Part shown: positions 7,801 to 15,465 of the stretch, piece after piece
Layout: each line of letters starts with the position of its first letter
How positions within the stretch are numbered: the stretch's first letter is position 1
NCBI RefSeq assembly: GCF_013087515.1
Contig: NZ_JABFCN010000030.1
Span: 248,001 to 312,000 of the forward strand
Source of the DNA: Rhizobium sophorae
GTDB taxonomy: Bacteria > Pseudomonadota > Alphaproteobacteria > Rhizobiales > Rhizobiaceae
DNA length: 64,000 bases
Reading direction: 5' to 3'
Position numbers and translations under genes: made by a program
Notes under the pieces: model-generated
Databases searched by the model: none
The model's input: only the letters and a program-made list of their open reading frames with translations
Told to the model about the DNA's origin: nothing

Positions 7801-9603
7801 CTATTTCGCCGCGGCGAGCACATCCTCGTTGGCGGCGTCGAATTGCAGCCGAGCCAGCCGCGCGTAGATGCCACCGTGACGGATCAGGCTCTGATGCGTG
7901 CCCTCTTCGACGACCCGGCCCTGATCCATGACGAGAATACGGTCGGCCTTCAGCACGGTTGCCAGGCGATGCGCGATGACGAGCGTCGTGCGGCCGTCCA
8001 CCAGGCCGTCAAGCGCCTTCTGCACCAGCGTCTCGCTTTCGGCGTCAAGCGCGGAGGTCGCCTCGTCGAGCAGCAGCACGGGTGCGTTCTTCAGGATGGC
8101 GCGGGCAATGGCGATGCGCTGTCGCTGGCCGCCGGAGAGCGTGATGCCGCGTTCGCCGACCTCGGTCTCATAACCCTGGTCCAGCCGGGCGATGAATTCG
8201 TCGGCCTGTGCGGCAAGAGCTGCGGCACGGACCTCGTCACGCGAGGCGCCGGGACGGCCGAAGGCGATGTTGTCATGGATCGAGGCGGCAAAGATGGTGA
8301 CGTCCTGCGGCACGATGGCGATGCGCCGGCGCAGCTCGTCGGGCGTCGTCAGCTGCGCATCGACACCATCGACCTTCACGCTGCCCTGCTGCGGATCGTA
8401 GAAGCGTAAGAGAAGCGAAAAGACGGTGCTCTTGCCGGCACCGGAAGGGCCGACGATGGCGACGGTCTCACCTGGCGTGATCGCGAAGCTTAAGCCATGC
8501 AGCGCCGATTTGCCGGGGCGCGAGGGATAGGCAAAATGCACGCCGGAAAATTCGACGCGGCCACGGCTGGGCGAAGGAAGCGGCTCGGGGTTGGCGGGAG
8601 CGGTAATCGGCGAGACCTCGTCGAGAAGCTCGGTCAGCCGGTCTGCGGCACCGGCAGCCTGCGAGAGTTCACCCCAGACCTCCGACAGCGCGCCCAGCGA
8701 ACCGGCGGAGATGACGGCATAGAGCAGGAACTGGCCGAGCGTGCCGGCCGAAAGCGTGCCGGCAAGCACGCTGTGGGCGCCGACCCAGAGCACGGCAACG
8801 ACGCTGCCGAAGATCAGCGTGATGGCAATCCCCGTCAGCAGGGCGCGCGAGCGGATGGCGGCGCGGGCGGCCTCATAGGCAGATTCGACGGCGGTGCCGT
8901 AACGCATCGCTGCAGCATCCTCGCCGTTGAAGGCCTGGACGGTGCGGGTCGCGGCGATCGTCTCGTTGGCGAAAGCGGAGGCATCGGCGAGCGTATCCTG
9001 GGCGGCACGCGAGCGCTTGCGCACCGAGCGGCCGAAGGCGACGAGCGGGAAGACGATCAGCGGAATCGCTCCGATGACGAGGCTCGAAAGCTTCGGCGAG
9101 GTAACGATCATCATGCCCATGGCGCCGATACAGAGGATGAAGTTTCTGAGCGCCACCGAGGCCGTGGCGCCGACGGCGGACTTGATCTGCGTCGTATCGG
9201 CGGTCAGCCGCGAAACGATCTCGCCGGATTGGTTGACGTCGAAGAAGGAGGGCGACAGCCTAGTCACATGGGAAAAGACATCGCGGCGAAGATCGGCGAC
9301 GATGCGCTCGCCGATGGTGATGACGAAATAATAGCGCAGCGCGCTGGCGACCGCGAGCACGATCGCCATGACCATCAGCATGGCGAAGTAGCTGTTGATG
9401 AAGCGGCCATCGGACTGGGTGAAGCCGTGATCGATCATGCGGCGCACGGCGAGCGGCAGCGCCAGCGAGGTAATGGCGGCAAGCGCCAGCGACATCAGCG
9501 CACCGGCCACCAGGCAGCGATAACGCATGAGATAGGGCGTCAGCCTGCCGAGCGGTCGCAGCGATCGCTTCTTGTTTTCCTCAGCCCGTGCCTGCTCTGC
9601 CAA
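7801..9603 (-). CDS. ABC transporter, fused permease and ATPase (MsbA/LmrA-like half exporter)
   Basis: The 600-residue protein has a six-helix exporter domain (about residues 25-320) and an ATPase domain (from about 345). The ATPase motifs are all intact: Walker A GPSGAGKST near 385, signature LSGGQ near 487, Walker B LLLDEATSALD after it, and the H-loop in IAHRLATV. It should work as a homodimer moving a hydrophobic compound outward, lipid or drug. The charged N-terminus (AEENKKRSLRPLGRL) is cytoplasmic. It stands alone, divergent from rpmE. The substrate is not predictable. Confidence 0.9.
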   Translation of the reverse strand: MAEQARAEENKKRSLRPLGRLTPYLMRYRCLVAGALMSLALAAITSLALPLAVRRMIDHGFTQSDGRFINSYFAMLMVMAIVLAVASALRYYFVITIGERIVADLRRDVFSHVTRLSPSFFDVNQSGEIVSRLTADTTQIKSAVGATASVALRNFILCIGAMGMMIVTSPKLSSLVIGAIPLIVFPLVAFGRSVRKRSRAAQDTLADASAFANETIAATRTVQAFNGEDAAAMRYGTAVESAYEAARAAIRSRALLTGIAITLIFGSVVAVLWVGAHSVLAGTLSAGTLGQFLLYAVISAGSLGALSEVWGELSQAAGAADRLTELLDEVSPITAPANPEPLPSPSRGRVEFSGVHFAYPSRPGKSALHGLSFAITPGETVAIVGPSGAGKSTVFSLLLRFYDPQQGSVKVDGVDAQLTTPDELRRRIAIVPQDVTIFAASIHDNIAFGRPGASRDEVRAAALAAQADEFIARLDQGYETEVGERGITLSGGQRQRIAIARAILKNAPVLLLDEATSALDAESETLVQKALDGLVDGRTTLVIAHRLATVLKADRILVMDQGRVVEEGTHQSLIRHGGIYARLARLQFDAANEDVLAAAK

Positions 9604-9651
9604 ATCGTCTCCGATCGCCCGCAGGACCCGCGCAATGCGGCCTGTTGGCTC

Positions 9652-9680
9652 TTGTTATCCCGGCGTCCTTCATGTATAGG
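9652..9680 (+). promoter_or_regulatory. Likely housekeeping promoter of rpmE
   Basis: TTGTTA at 9652-9657 and TATAGG at 9675-9680 are separated by 17 bp, a good sigma-70 arrangement, about 115 bp upstream of the rpmE start. It is the best match in the divergent region between the ABC gene and rpmE. Confidence 0.4.
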
Positions 9681-9795
9681 CACCGCATCCTAATGGGAAG
9701 CCGTAGCCATCCGACTGCGGCTTCATTTATTCAATCGGTTCGTTGGCCGCAACTGCATGCGGCAAATTGAACTCCGGTATCGCAGGAAGATTGTT

Positions 9796-10017
9796 ATGAA
9801 GGCAGGCATCCATCCCGAATATCACATGATCAAGGTGGTCATGACCGATGGCACTGAGTACGAAACCCGCTCGACCTGGGGTTCGGAAGGCGCTGTCATG
9901 AACCTCGAAATCGATTCCAAGTCGCATCCGGCCTGGACTGGCGGCAACCAGCAGCTCATGGACCGCGGTGGCCGCGTTTCCAAGTTCAACAAGCGCTTCG
10001 GCGGCCTCGGCCTCTAA
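9796..10017 (+). CDS. rpmE: 50S ribosomal protein L31
   Basis: A 73-residue protein starting [20 protein letters not shown] with the closing [12 protein letters not shown]. It is a component of the large subunit that bridges to the 30S head. There is no cysteine, so this is the zinc-independent (C-minus) form. An A/G-rich stretch precedes the ATG at 9796 (AGGAAG about six bases upstream). It is a single-gene unit ended by a strong terminator. Confidence 0.97.
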   Translation: MKAGIHPEYHMIKVVMTDGTEYETRSTWGSEGAVMNLEIDSKSHPAWTGGNQQLMDRGGRVSKFNKRFGGLGL

Positions 10018-10044
10018 TCGCATTTGCTCGACGGAATTCGAAAA

Positions 10045-10070
10045 GAGCCCGGTTTTGCCGGGCTTTTTTG
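10045..10070 (+). terminator. Rho-independent terminator of rpmE
   Basis: Stem AGCCCGG and CCGGGCT with a short loop, followed by a run of T residues, 28 bp after the rpmE stop codon. Confidence 0.9.
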
Positions 10071-10107
10071 CGTGCAAATGGCTCGCGAATACTGGCCTTC
10101 AGCGGCA

Positions 10108-10142
10108 AACAAAAAACCGGCCGCGTAAGACGCAGCCGGTTT
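10108..10142 (-). terminator. Rho-independent terminator of rcdA
   Basis: On the minus strand, a stem of ACCGGC-type arms around TCTTA is followed by six T residues, 25 bp after the rcdA stop codon. Confidence 0.85.
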
Positions 10143-10166
10143 GTATTCGAATTCTTGCAGATCTGG

Positions 10167-10682
10167 TCAGTTGTTGCCGAAGGCGGTCTGCAGCAGGGAA
10201 AGCTGGGCTTGGACGCTGTTCTGATTATCGTGAACGATCACGGCTTCGGACGGGCGGTAGATTTCGCGGTCGAGCAGGGCAATGCGGTTCTGCAAACGCA
10301 GCGAGCGTTCGACGAGGTCGCGGAAGGATTCCGGCAGGTCACCCCAGCCAGGCGCGGCGCGATCGACGTTGAAGCCATCGAGGCGAACCTTGTTCTTTTC
10401 GGCCAGCACCTGGTCACGGGACATTTCGCCATTGTTGACGGCGCGCTGCAACAGCAGCCAGGAGGCCATCTGCATCAGGCGGGTGGTGAGACGCATGGAT
10501 TCCGCGGCGTAGAGAACCGAGGCCATCCGCGGCAGAACCTTGGAGGCGGCGCGGCCCTGACCGTCGAGATAGGCGGCCGTCTCTTCGACCAGCGACATGC
10601 CTTCCGCATAAAGTGCCTTGAACTGCGAGGATGCAGCGGCGCGGCCTGCAAAACTAATCGTGTTCAATCCAACTTCCGACAT
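10167..10682 (-). CDS. rcdA: DUF1465 protein, RcdA homologue (regulator of CtrA degradation)
   Basis: The 171-residue, mostly helical protein belongs to the family Pfam calls DUF1465, whose studied member is Caulobacter RcdA, an adaptor that helps the ClpXP protease destroy CtrA during the cell cycle. The match is to family character (AGRAAASSQFKALYAEGMSL start, central LYAAESMRLTTRLMQMASWL, DREIYRP near the end). The ATG at 10682 has AGGGA upstream; the ATG 21 bases earlier has less support. Two TTAA-N7-TTAA boxes lie upstream at 10809 and 10985, which would place the gene under CtrA, its own target. The assignment is good, but its action here is inference. Confidence 0.8.
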   Translation of the reverse strand: MSEVGLNTISFAGRAAASSQFKALYAEGMSLVEETAAYLDGQGRAASKVLPRMASVLYAAESMRLTTRLMQMASWLLLQRAVNNGEMSRDQVLAEKNKVRLDGFNVDRAAPGWGDLPESFRDLVERSLRLQNRIALLDREIYRPSEAVIVHDNQNSVQAQLSLLQTAFGNN

Positions 10683-10808
10683 CGCAATAGTCCCTGTTCG
10701 CACGCAGCTACATATATTCAGGTAACGCCGGCACCGACGGAAAAGTTTCCAGGCCCGGTCTTTATGACTTTAAGATGGTATCATTAGCCCAAATGCGCAA
10801 GCCGTTTC

Positions 10809-10823
10809 TTAAGAAAGGGTTAA
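10809..10823. promoter_or_regulatory. CtrA box upstream of rcdA
   Basis: TTAA, seven bases, TTAA: the full CtrA consensus, about 127 bp upstream of the rcdA start codon. CtrA is the cell-cycle master regulator of alphaproteobacteria. Confidence 0.6.
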
Positions 10824-10856
10824 TCTCCACAGTTTCGTGGAAGTGCGCCGGCCACA

Positions 10857-10975
10857 GGAAAAAGAAGAGCCGCAAACGCGGCTCTCAAGGTAAAACAGGG
10901 AGAAAAATCAGACCAATTCACCGCTTGGAAAACTGTCTGAGATCCAGAGGAAATCCGGATGAATACAGTAATACC
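10857..10975 (-). ncRNA. Candidate trans-acting small RNA with three stem-loops
   Basis: Between the DUF1192 gene and rcdA the minus strand shows three stem-loops in a row. The first pairs ATCCGG with CTGGAT (10942-10960). The second pairs TCAGAC with GTCTGA, with inner CCAA/TTGG (10908-10940). The third is a strong GC-rich hairpin with an eight-base stem and loop of four (10866-10885), followed by a T-run. This is the usual shape of a rhizobial small RNA with its own terminator. A U-rich stretch with CUCCC lies between the second and third stems and could pair with ribosome-binding sites. A CtrA box at 10985-10999 lies at the probable promoter. The 5' end is estimated and no known RNA is claimed. 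Confidence 0.55.
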
Positions 10976-10984
10976 TTATAAAGC

Positions 10985-10999
10985 TTAATATTTTATTAA
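10985..10999. promoter_or_regulatory. CtrA box at the small-RNA promoter
   Basis: TTAA-N7-TTAA, a full CtrA consensus match, immediately upstream of the estimated start of the minus-strand RNA candidate. It is the second such box in 190 bp. Confidence 0.55.
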
Positions 11000-11073
11000 C
11001 ATTGTGCCGAATTAAGACTTGAGGCGGGCTATTTTAGCCGCCTATAGCCTTGTTTTTCGGGGTTTTTATCGGA

Positions 11074-11265
11074 TCACGAGCGGAAGAAGCTTTCCGCCGC
11101 CTGCCGCCCGGAGGCTTTGCGGGCGGCCTCGGCTTCGAGACGGGCGATCTCCATCTTCAGCAATTCCACCCGCGCCTTCAATTCGTCGACCGAAAGCATG
11201 GAGAGATCGGCGCCGATCTCGTGGGCGACTTTCTTCTGCGGCCGGTCATCATCGATGAAGCTCAT
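11074..11265 (-). CDS. DUF1192 small protein
   Basis: A 63-residue protein of the DUF1192 family, with LSVDELKARVELLKMEIARL as a predicted coiled coil (about residues 24-43) and a basic C-terminus. The family is short, soluble and common in alphaproteobacteria. Its place beside rcdA looks conserved in rhizobia as far as I recall. Function unknown. Confidence 0.8.
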   Translation of the reverse strand: MSFIDDDRPQKKVAHEIGADLSMLSVDELKARVELLKMEIARLEAEAARKASGRQAAESFFRS

Positions 11266-11302
11266 GGTTCGTCCTCCGTTCGCTGCCTGGCTTTTTCACG
11301 CA

Positions 11303-11350
11303 CTTCCGGAACGCAAAACCGCTTCACACTTTTTCCGGATTTTGCTCTAG
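11303..11350. repeat. Rhizobial intergenic repeat motif
   Basis: Contains AAAACCGCTTCACACTTTTT between CCGGAA-like and TTCCGG arms, the same motif as in the palindrome at 6613-6658. It overlaps the end of the MFS gene by a few bases. Confidence 0.4.
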
Positions 11351-12681
11351 CCGAACTTTACAGCAGGATCGCCGCTTTCGGGAGACTTTCCGGTTTCGGA
11401 AGGTTTGCCGGTGCCGCGATCGGCAAGCGACATGCTTTGCGGTGTCAGCATCGGCGAGGTGCCGGTCGGGATCGTTGTATAGGCGTCGCGGTCGCTGGCG
11501 GGGACCGCGGCGCGGATGCGGCTCCTGATGATGGCATAAACGGTGATCAGCACATGGGCGATGGCGGTGACGAGGAAAAGCGCATGCGGCGTGATCGCCG
11601 ACATGACGGGACCGCTGAGCGTCGGGCCGATCACCGTGCCGATGCCGTAGAGCAGCAGCAAGCCGCCCGAGACCTTGACGAAATCCTCCGACGCCGCGAA
11701 GTCGTTCGCGTGGGCGACGGCGATCGGATAGAGCGTATTCGCCACGGCGCCGTAAAGGACGACGAGCCCGATCAGCAAAGCGGGCGACGTCGGGTGGAGC
11801 AGAAAGATCAGCAGGCCGGCAAGGGCGGCGATCCCCGACATGGCGGCGAGCACGTAACGCCGGTCGATGCGATCGGAAAGCCGGCCGGCCGGCAGCTGCA
11901 TCACCGCCCCGGCGAAGATGGTGGCGCTCATCATGACGGCTATGCTGGTGTCGGAGAGGCCGGCGCCGGCGCCGAAGACGGCGCCGAGCGTGCCGTAGGC
12001 ACCGTTGGCGATGCCGACCAGCAGGATGCCGAGGCAGGAGACCGGCGAGTTGCGATAGAGCGCCGGCAGATCGAGACGCACCGCCTTCAGCGGCTGCGGC
12101 GAAGCGGCGGTCGACAGCGTCGTCGGCAGCATGGCGATGCAATAGAAGATGCCGCAAACCATGAACAGCACCGGCGTGCGCACATCCTCGAGCGGGATCA
12201 TCATCTGGCCGCCGACGACGCCGATGAGTGTGATGCCGATATAGAGCGAGAAGATCATGCCGCGGCTCTCGTTGCTGGCGCGCTCGTTCAGCCAGCTTTC
12301 GATGATCATCGACGTGCCGGCGGTGGAGAAGCCGGTGACGGCGCGCAGGACCACCCACCAGATCGGATCGATGATGATGCCGCTGACCAGCGCGATGATG
12401 GCGATGATCGAGATGAAGCCCGAAAAGGCACGCACATGACCGACGCGGCGCACGATGTTCGGCGCAATCAGGCAGCCGATGACGAAGCCCCCCGCCCACG
12501 AGGTGCCGAGCAGGCCGAGCGTCGTCGTTGCGTAGCCTTCGAGATTGCCGCGCACGGGAAGCAGGATGCCCTGCAGGCCGTTGCCCATGAAAAGGAAGAG
12601 CGTGCCAAAGAGCAGCGCGGCGACGGACAGCAGATTTCTCTTCATTTCCCCAGACTCGGTCTTAGCGATTTGCAATGACAT
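11347..12681 (-). CDS. MFS transporter
   Basis: The 444-residue protein has about twelve hydrophobic segments in two halves and the MFS-like signature between helices 2 and 3 (GRLSDRIDRRYVLA in the second half). It resembles the YcaD-type MFS subgroup. It probably exports or imports a small molecule by proton exchange. The listed start (12681) has a weak ribosome-binding site. A second ATG at 12645 (MKRNLLSVAALLFGTLFLF) gives a more typical first membrane helix but its GGGG motif is too close. The C-terminal tail of about 45 residues is polar and low in complexity. Substrate unknown. Confidence 0.85.
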   Translation of the reverse strand: MSLQIAKTESGEMKRNLLSVAALLFGTLFLFMGNGLQGILLPVRGNLEGYATTTLGLLGTSWAGGFVIGCLIAPNIVRRVGHVRAFSGFISIIAIIALVSGIIIDPIWWVVLRAVTGFSTAGTSMIIESWLNERASNESRGMIFSLYIGITLIGVVGGQMMIPLEDVRTPVLFMVCGIFYCIAMLPTTLSTAASPQPLKAVRLDLPALYRNSPVSCLGILLVGIANGAYGTLGAVFGAGAGLSDTSIAVMMSATIFAGAVMQLPAGRLSDRIDRRYVLAAMSGIAALAGLLIFLLHPTSPALLIGLVVLYGAVANTLYPIAVAHANDFAASEDFVKVSGGLLLLYGIGTVIGPTLSGPVMSAITPHALFLVTAIAHVLITVYAIIRSRIRAAVPASDRDAYTTIPTGTSPMLTPQSMSLADRGTGKPSETGKSPESGDPAVKFG

Positions 12682-12817
12682 AAGGCAGGACCTGCGTCAG
12701 CCCAGCCTCAAGATGATTGATTGTGCCCCGGAATGTCTTTACGGCGTGTCGAGATCCTCTTGTTCGCGCGGAAAAATGTCCGTCCTGTGACATTCCGAAA
12801 AACGGAAAAAATAAAGC

Positions 12818-12982
12818 ATGACAAAGCTGATAGCGTTGCTGCTCATCCTTGCCATGGCGATACAGGTGATCAAACCGCTCGGGCTTCCCGGCCTCAGGCG
12901 GCGGATGGATTTCTGGAAGCTCGCGCTGATCGCTTTCGCCGTCTGGGCAGTGGCTCTACTTTCGCGCGATTTCCTGATGTAG
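12818..12982 (+). CDS. Small two-helix membrane protein (54 aa)
   Basis: The 54-residue reading frame starts at the ATG at 12818 and ends at TAG 12980-12982. Two hydrophobic helices (LIALLLILAMAIQVI and KLALIAFAVWAVALL) are joined by a basic loop LRRRMDFW, so it is a plausible membrane hairpin. A GGAAAAA-type ribosome-binding site lies 9-15 bases upstream. It is short enough to be missed by standard gene-length cut-offs. It sits between the divergent MFS gene and the convergent PhzF gene. Function unknown. Confidence 0.6.
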   Translation: MTKLIALLLILAMAIQVIKPLGLPGLRRRMDFWKLALIAFAVWAVALLSRDFLM

Positions 12983-13027
12983 CCCCGGATTGCGTGTAAC
13001 CCAGGGGTACGGTCCGAGCTGCGACCG

Positions 13028-13951
13028 TCAGTCTTGCAAGCTAATTTCTCCGCGCATGACGGAAACGCAGCCTCCCGAGATGACGACATCAGTGACGATG
13101 CCGCCCGATTTCACGACATCAAGGGTGATGATGCTGCGGCGGCCCATTTCGACGCCCTGTTGAATGGTGATGCGGACGTTCATATCGGCCTCTGGCGCAA
13201 GCGAGACGAGATAGGCGCCGAGCGCCGCGGAAGCGCTGCCCGTTGCCGGATCTTCGGGCACGTTATCGAGGGGCGCGAACATGCGGGCGCGAATATTCCA
13301 TGGATTTTCGGCTGTCCTCACATAAAGGAAGAGCGAGAAGTCGTGGCCGCTGGTCGTCTGGCGGCCGGCAGCTGCCTGGAACCCGGCAAGGTTCGGGCGC
13401 GCGCCGGCCAGCGCTTCGAGCCCGTTCAGCTCTGCGATGGCGAAGTTCAGGCCGACCGAGGCAAAGGCCGGGGCATGTGTGGTGTTGACGATGACGCCGG
13501 GGTCGAGCGAGACGCAGCCGGCGATGGTTTGCGCGGCTATGGTGTCGCCGACCGTCAGCGGCTGCGGCGCGCGGATGGCGGCAGCAGCAACCTTTCCGCC
13601 GCTGCGTTTAAGGCTGACTTCGACGATGCCGGCCTTTTCCTCGAAACGCAGCTTATCGCCGACCGGCTTGCCGAAGATTTCCGCCTGCTGGCCGAGCACG
13701 TAAGCGGTGCCGACGTTTGGATGGCCGGCAAAGGGTATTTCCATCGTCGGGGTAAAGATGCGCACGCGGGCGGAATTTTGCGGGTCTTCCGGCGGCAGGA
13801 CGAAGGTGACCTCGGAATAATTGAACTCGGTAGCGATCTTTTGCATCGCCGCATCGCTCAGACCGCGCGCATCGGAGATCACGGCAAGCGGATTGCCCTC
13901 GAAGCGGGTGGAGGTGAAGACATCGACGGTAACGTAGGAGAGGGTGTTCAT
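13028..13951 (-). CDS. PhzF family isomerase-like protein
   Basis: The 307-residue protein belongs to the PhzF family (diaminopimelate-epimerase fold). The proposed catalytic Glu is E47 in EFNYSEVTFV, and GHPNVGTAYVL follows near residue 77; DPATGSASAALGAY is the second-half motif near residue 234. PhzF proteins isomerise small acids, most famously in phenazine synthesis, but most members, including this one, have unknown substrates and no phenazine genes nearby. The gene is 155 bp beyond the fbaB stop on the same strand. Confidence 0.9.
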   Translation of the reverse strand: MNTLSYVTVDVFTSTRFEGNPLAVISDARGLSDAAMQKIATEFNYSEVTFVLPPEDPQNSARVRIFTPTMEIPFAGHPNVGTAYVLGQQAEIFGKPVGDKLRFEEKAGIVEVSLKRSGGKVAAAAIRAPQPLTVGDTIAAQTIAGCVSLDPGVIVNTTHAPAFASVGLNFAIAELNGLEALAGARPNLAGFQAAAGRQTTSGHDFSLFLYVRTAENPWNIRARMFAPLDNVPEDPATGSASAALGAYLVSLAPEADMNVRITIQQGVEMGRRSIITLDVVKSGGIVTDVVISGGCVSVMRGEISLQD

Positions 13952-14106
13952 GGCGGCTCCTGTTGTGGCAGGGCGCTATGAGTAATCACGGTTTTCGAGG
14001 GAACGAAGTGGTTTCTTGTCGCCGTGACAATGAGAGGGAAGGAAACGCAGAGAGGGCAGGAAGCTGCGTTCGCCGCTCCCTGCTATCAGTTCAAAGCTCT
14101 AAAAAC

Positions 14107-15132
14107 TCAGGCGGCCTTTTCCAGGTCTTTCTTCCAGTTGCCCTTGGCGGCGAGGCTGTTCATCTCGGCGCGGTGGGCGAACTCGCGTTGGCCGGCAGCG
14201 ACGTTTTCCTGCTTGCCGTTCCAGGCCCTGAGCGCGCTGTCCTGCAGGGCGCGGCCATAGGAGAAGGTGACGAACCAGGGCAGGTCGCCGCTGGCATTGA
14301 TCGCCGAAAGATGGGCTGTCGCTTCTTCGGTCGTCTGACCGCCGGAGAGGAAGGCGATGCCGGGAACGGCGGGCGGGACGGTCGCCTTCAGCACCTTGAC
14401 GGTGCGCTCGGCAACTTCCGCGACCGAGGCCTTGCGCGCGTTCTTGCCGTCGATCACCATGTTCGGCTTGAGGATCATGCCTTCGAGGTTGACGCGGGCC
14501 TCGGCCAGTTCCTCGAAAACGATGCGCAGCGTGAATTCGGTCACTTCGGCGCAGCGGTCGATATTGTGGTCGCCCGGTTTGCCGTCCATCAGGCATTCCG
14601 GCTCGACGATCGGAACGATCCCGGCCTCCTGGCAAAGCGCGGCATAACGAGCAAGCGCCTGCGCGTTGGCGCGGACGGAACCGCGGGTCGGCAAGGTCGA
14701 CGAGATGGCGATGACGCCGCGCCACTTGGCGAAGCGGGCGCCGGCTTCATAATATCTGGCAAGTCGCTCGCCGAGGCCATCAAGGCCTTCGGTGATGGTT
14801 TCAGCGGGATATTTGGCCATCGGCTTGGCGCCCGTATCGACCTTGATGCCGGGGATGGCGCCGGCTGCGCGGATGATATCGACGAAGGGCGTGCCGTCCG
14901 CGGCCTTCTGGAACAGGGTCTCTTCGAAGAGGATGACGCCGGAGATATATTTCTTCATCGCCTCGTCGGAGCGGAAGAGCATCTCCCGGTAGTCCCGCCG
15001 GCTGGCTTCGGTCGATTCGAGATTGATCGCGTCGAAACGCTTCTTGATGGTGGAGGTCGATTCATCGGCGGCGAGCAGCCCCCGGCCGCCCGTAACCATC
15101 TGCAATGCAATGTCTTCCAGTCGTTCGCTCAT
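14107..15132 (-). CDS. fbaB: Class I fructose-bisphosphate aldolase
   Basis: The 341-residue protein cleaves fructose-1,6-bisphosphate to dihydroxyacetone phosphate and glyceraldehyde-3-phosphate, or runs backwards in gluconeogenesis. It is a class I (Schiff-base) enzyme: the LLAADESTSTIKKRF start (about residues 19-33), VEPECLMDG, and the lysine in MILKPNMV are present. Class I aldolase in a bacterium is typical of rhizobia. It follows pgk on the same strand, but a 325-bp spacer with palindromes intervenes, so it may have its own promoter. A 27-bp palindrome lies 97 bp upstream. Confidence 0.95.
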   Translation of the reverse strand: MSERLEDIALQMVTGGRGLLAADESTSTIKKRFDAINLESTEASRRDYREMLFRSDEAMKKYISGVILFEETLFQKAADGTPFVDIIRAAGAIPGIKVDTGAKPMAKYPAETITEGLDGLGERLARYYEAGARFAKWRGVIAISSTLPTRGSVRANAQALARYAALCQEAGIVPIVEPECLMDGKPGDHNIDRCAEVTEFTLRIVFEELAEARVNLEGMILKPNMVIDGKNARKASVAEVAERTVKVLKATVPPAVPGIAFLSGGQTTEEATAHLSAINASGDLPWFVTFSYGRALQDSALRAWNGKQENVAAGQREFAHRAEMNSLAAKGNWKKDLEKAA

Positions 15133-15228
15133 TTCGTTCTCTCCACAACAATAAACATCGGTACTTCAGGAATATAGAACGCGGATAACAGAAGTTTATA
15201 GCGAGGAAAATGGAAGGCTAAGTCATTG

Positions 15229-15255
15229 AAACGATTGAATTCAATTCAATCGTTT
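15229..15255. promoter_or_regulatory. 27-bp perfect palindrome upstream of fbaB
   Basis: AAACGATTGAATT, one base, AATTCAATCGTTT: thirteen-base arms around a central C, 97 bp before the fbaB start codon. The size and symmetry fit an operator of a LacI or GntR type regulator. I recall that Sinorhizobium PckR, a LacI-family protein, controls gluconeogenic genes including fbaB, but cannot say this is its site. Confidence 0.5.
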
Positions 15256-15361
15256 GAAAATTTGGGATTTTTTTCATCATCTGAGCAAAAGACCGCGGAA
15301 GCTGCTTTTCTTCCACGGTCTATGCACATGTAAAATCAGCGAAATCAGTCTTGGTAATTAT

Positions 15362-15411
15362 CTACAGCGCCGCGCGTCTTTCAGACACGCGAAGGACGCT
15401 GTAGCACTTTG
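15362..15411. repeat. Rhizobial palindromic repeat, copy 1
   Basis: CTACAGCGCCGCGCGTC ... GACGCTGTAGCACTTTG, a stem with a short middle. A near-identical copy in opposite orientation is at 45327-45378 and a diverged one at 35755-35800. It is beyond the pgk stop codon and may help end transcription. Confidence 0.6.
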
Positions 15412-15415
15412 AATG

Positions 15416-15465
15416 GCTGCATAATTACGTCCTTAAATCGGTACCGATTTAAGGAATTATGCAGC
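15416..15465. repeat. Large perfect inverted repeat at the 3' end of pgk
   Basis: The inner part, 15430-15455, is a 26-bp perfect palindrome with arms TCCTTAAATCGGT and ACCGATTTAAGGA. Outside it GCTGCATAATT pairs with AATTATGCAGC. It overlaps the last codons of pgk by nine bases and may act as a terminator or processing site for the minus-strand transcript. Confidence 0.6.

Noticed and set aside
8497-9693. Plus-strand reading frame of about 400 codons across the ABC transporter
   Set aside because: Antisense shadow of the ABC gene, with the high Arg/Gly content typical of GC-rich shadows.
10775-10981. Plus-strand 68-codon frame in the gap upstream of rcdA
   Set aside because: It covers the small-RNA stem-loops, is basic and low complexity, and has no ribosome-binding site.
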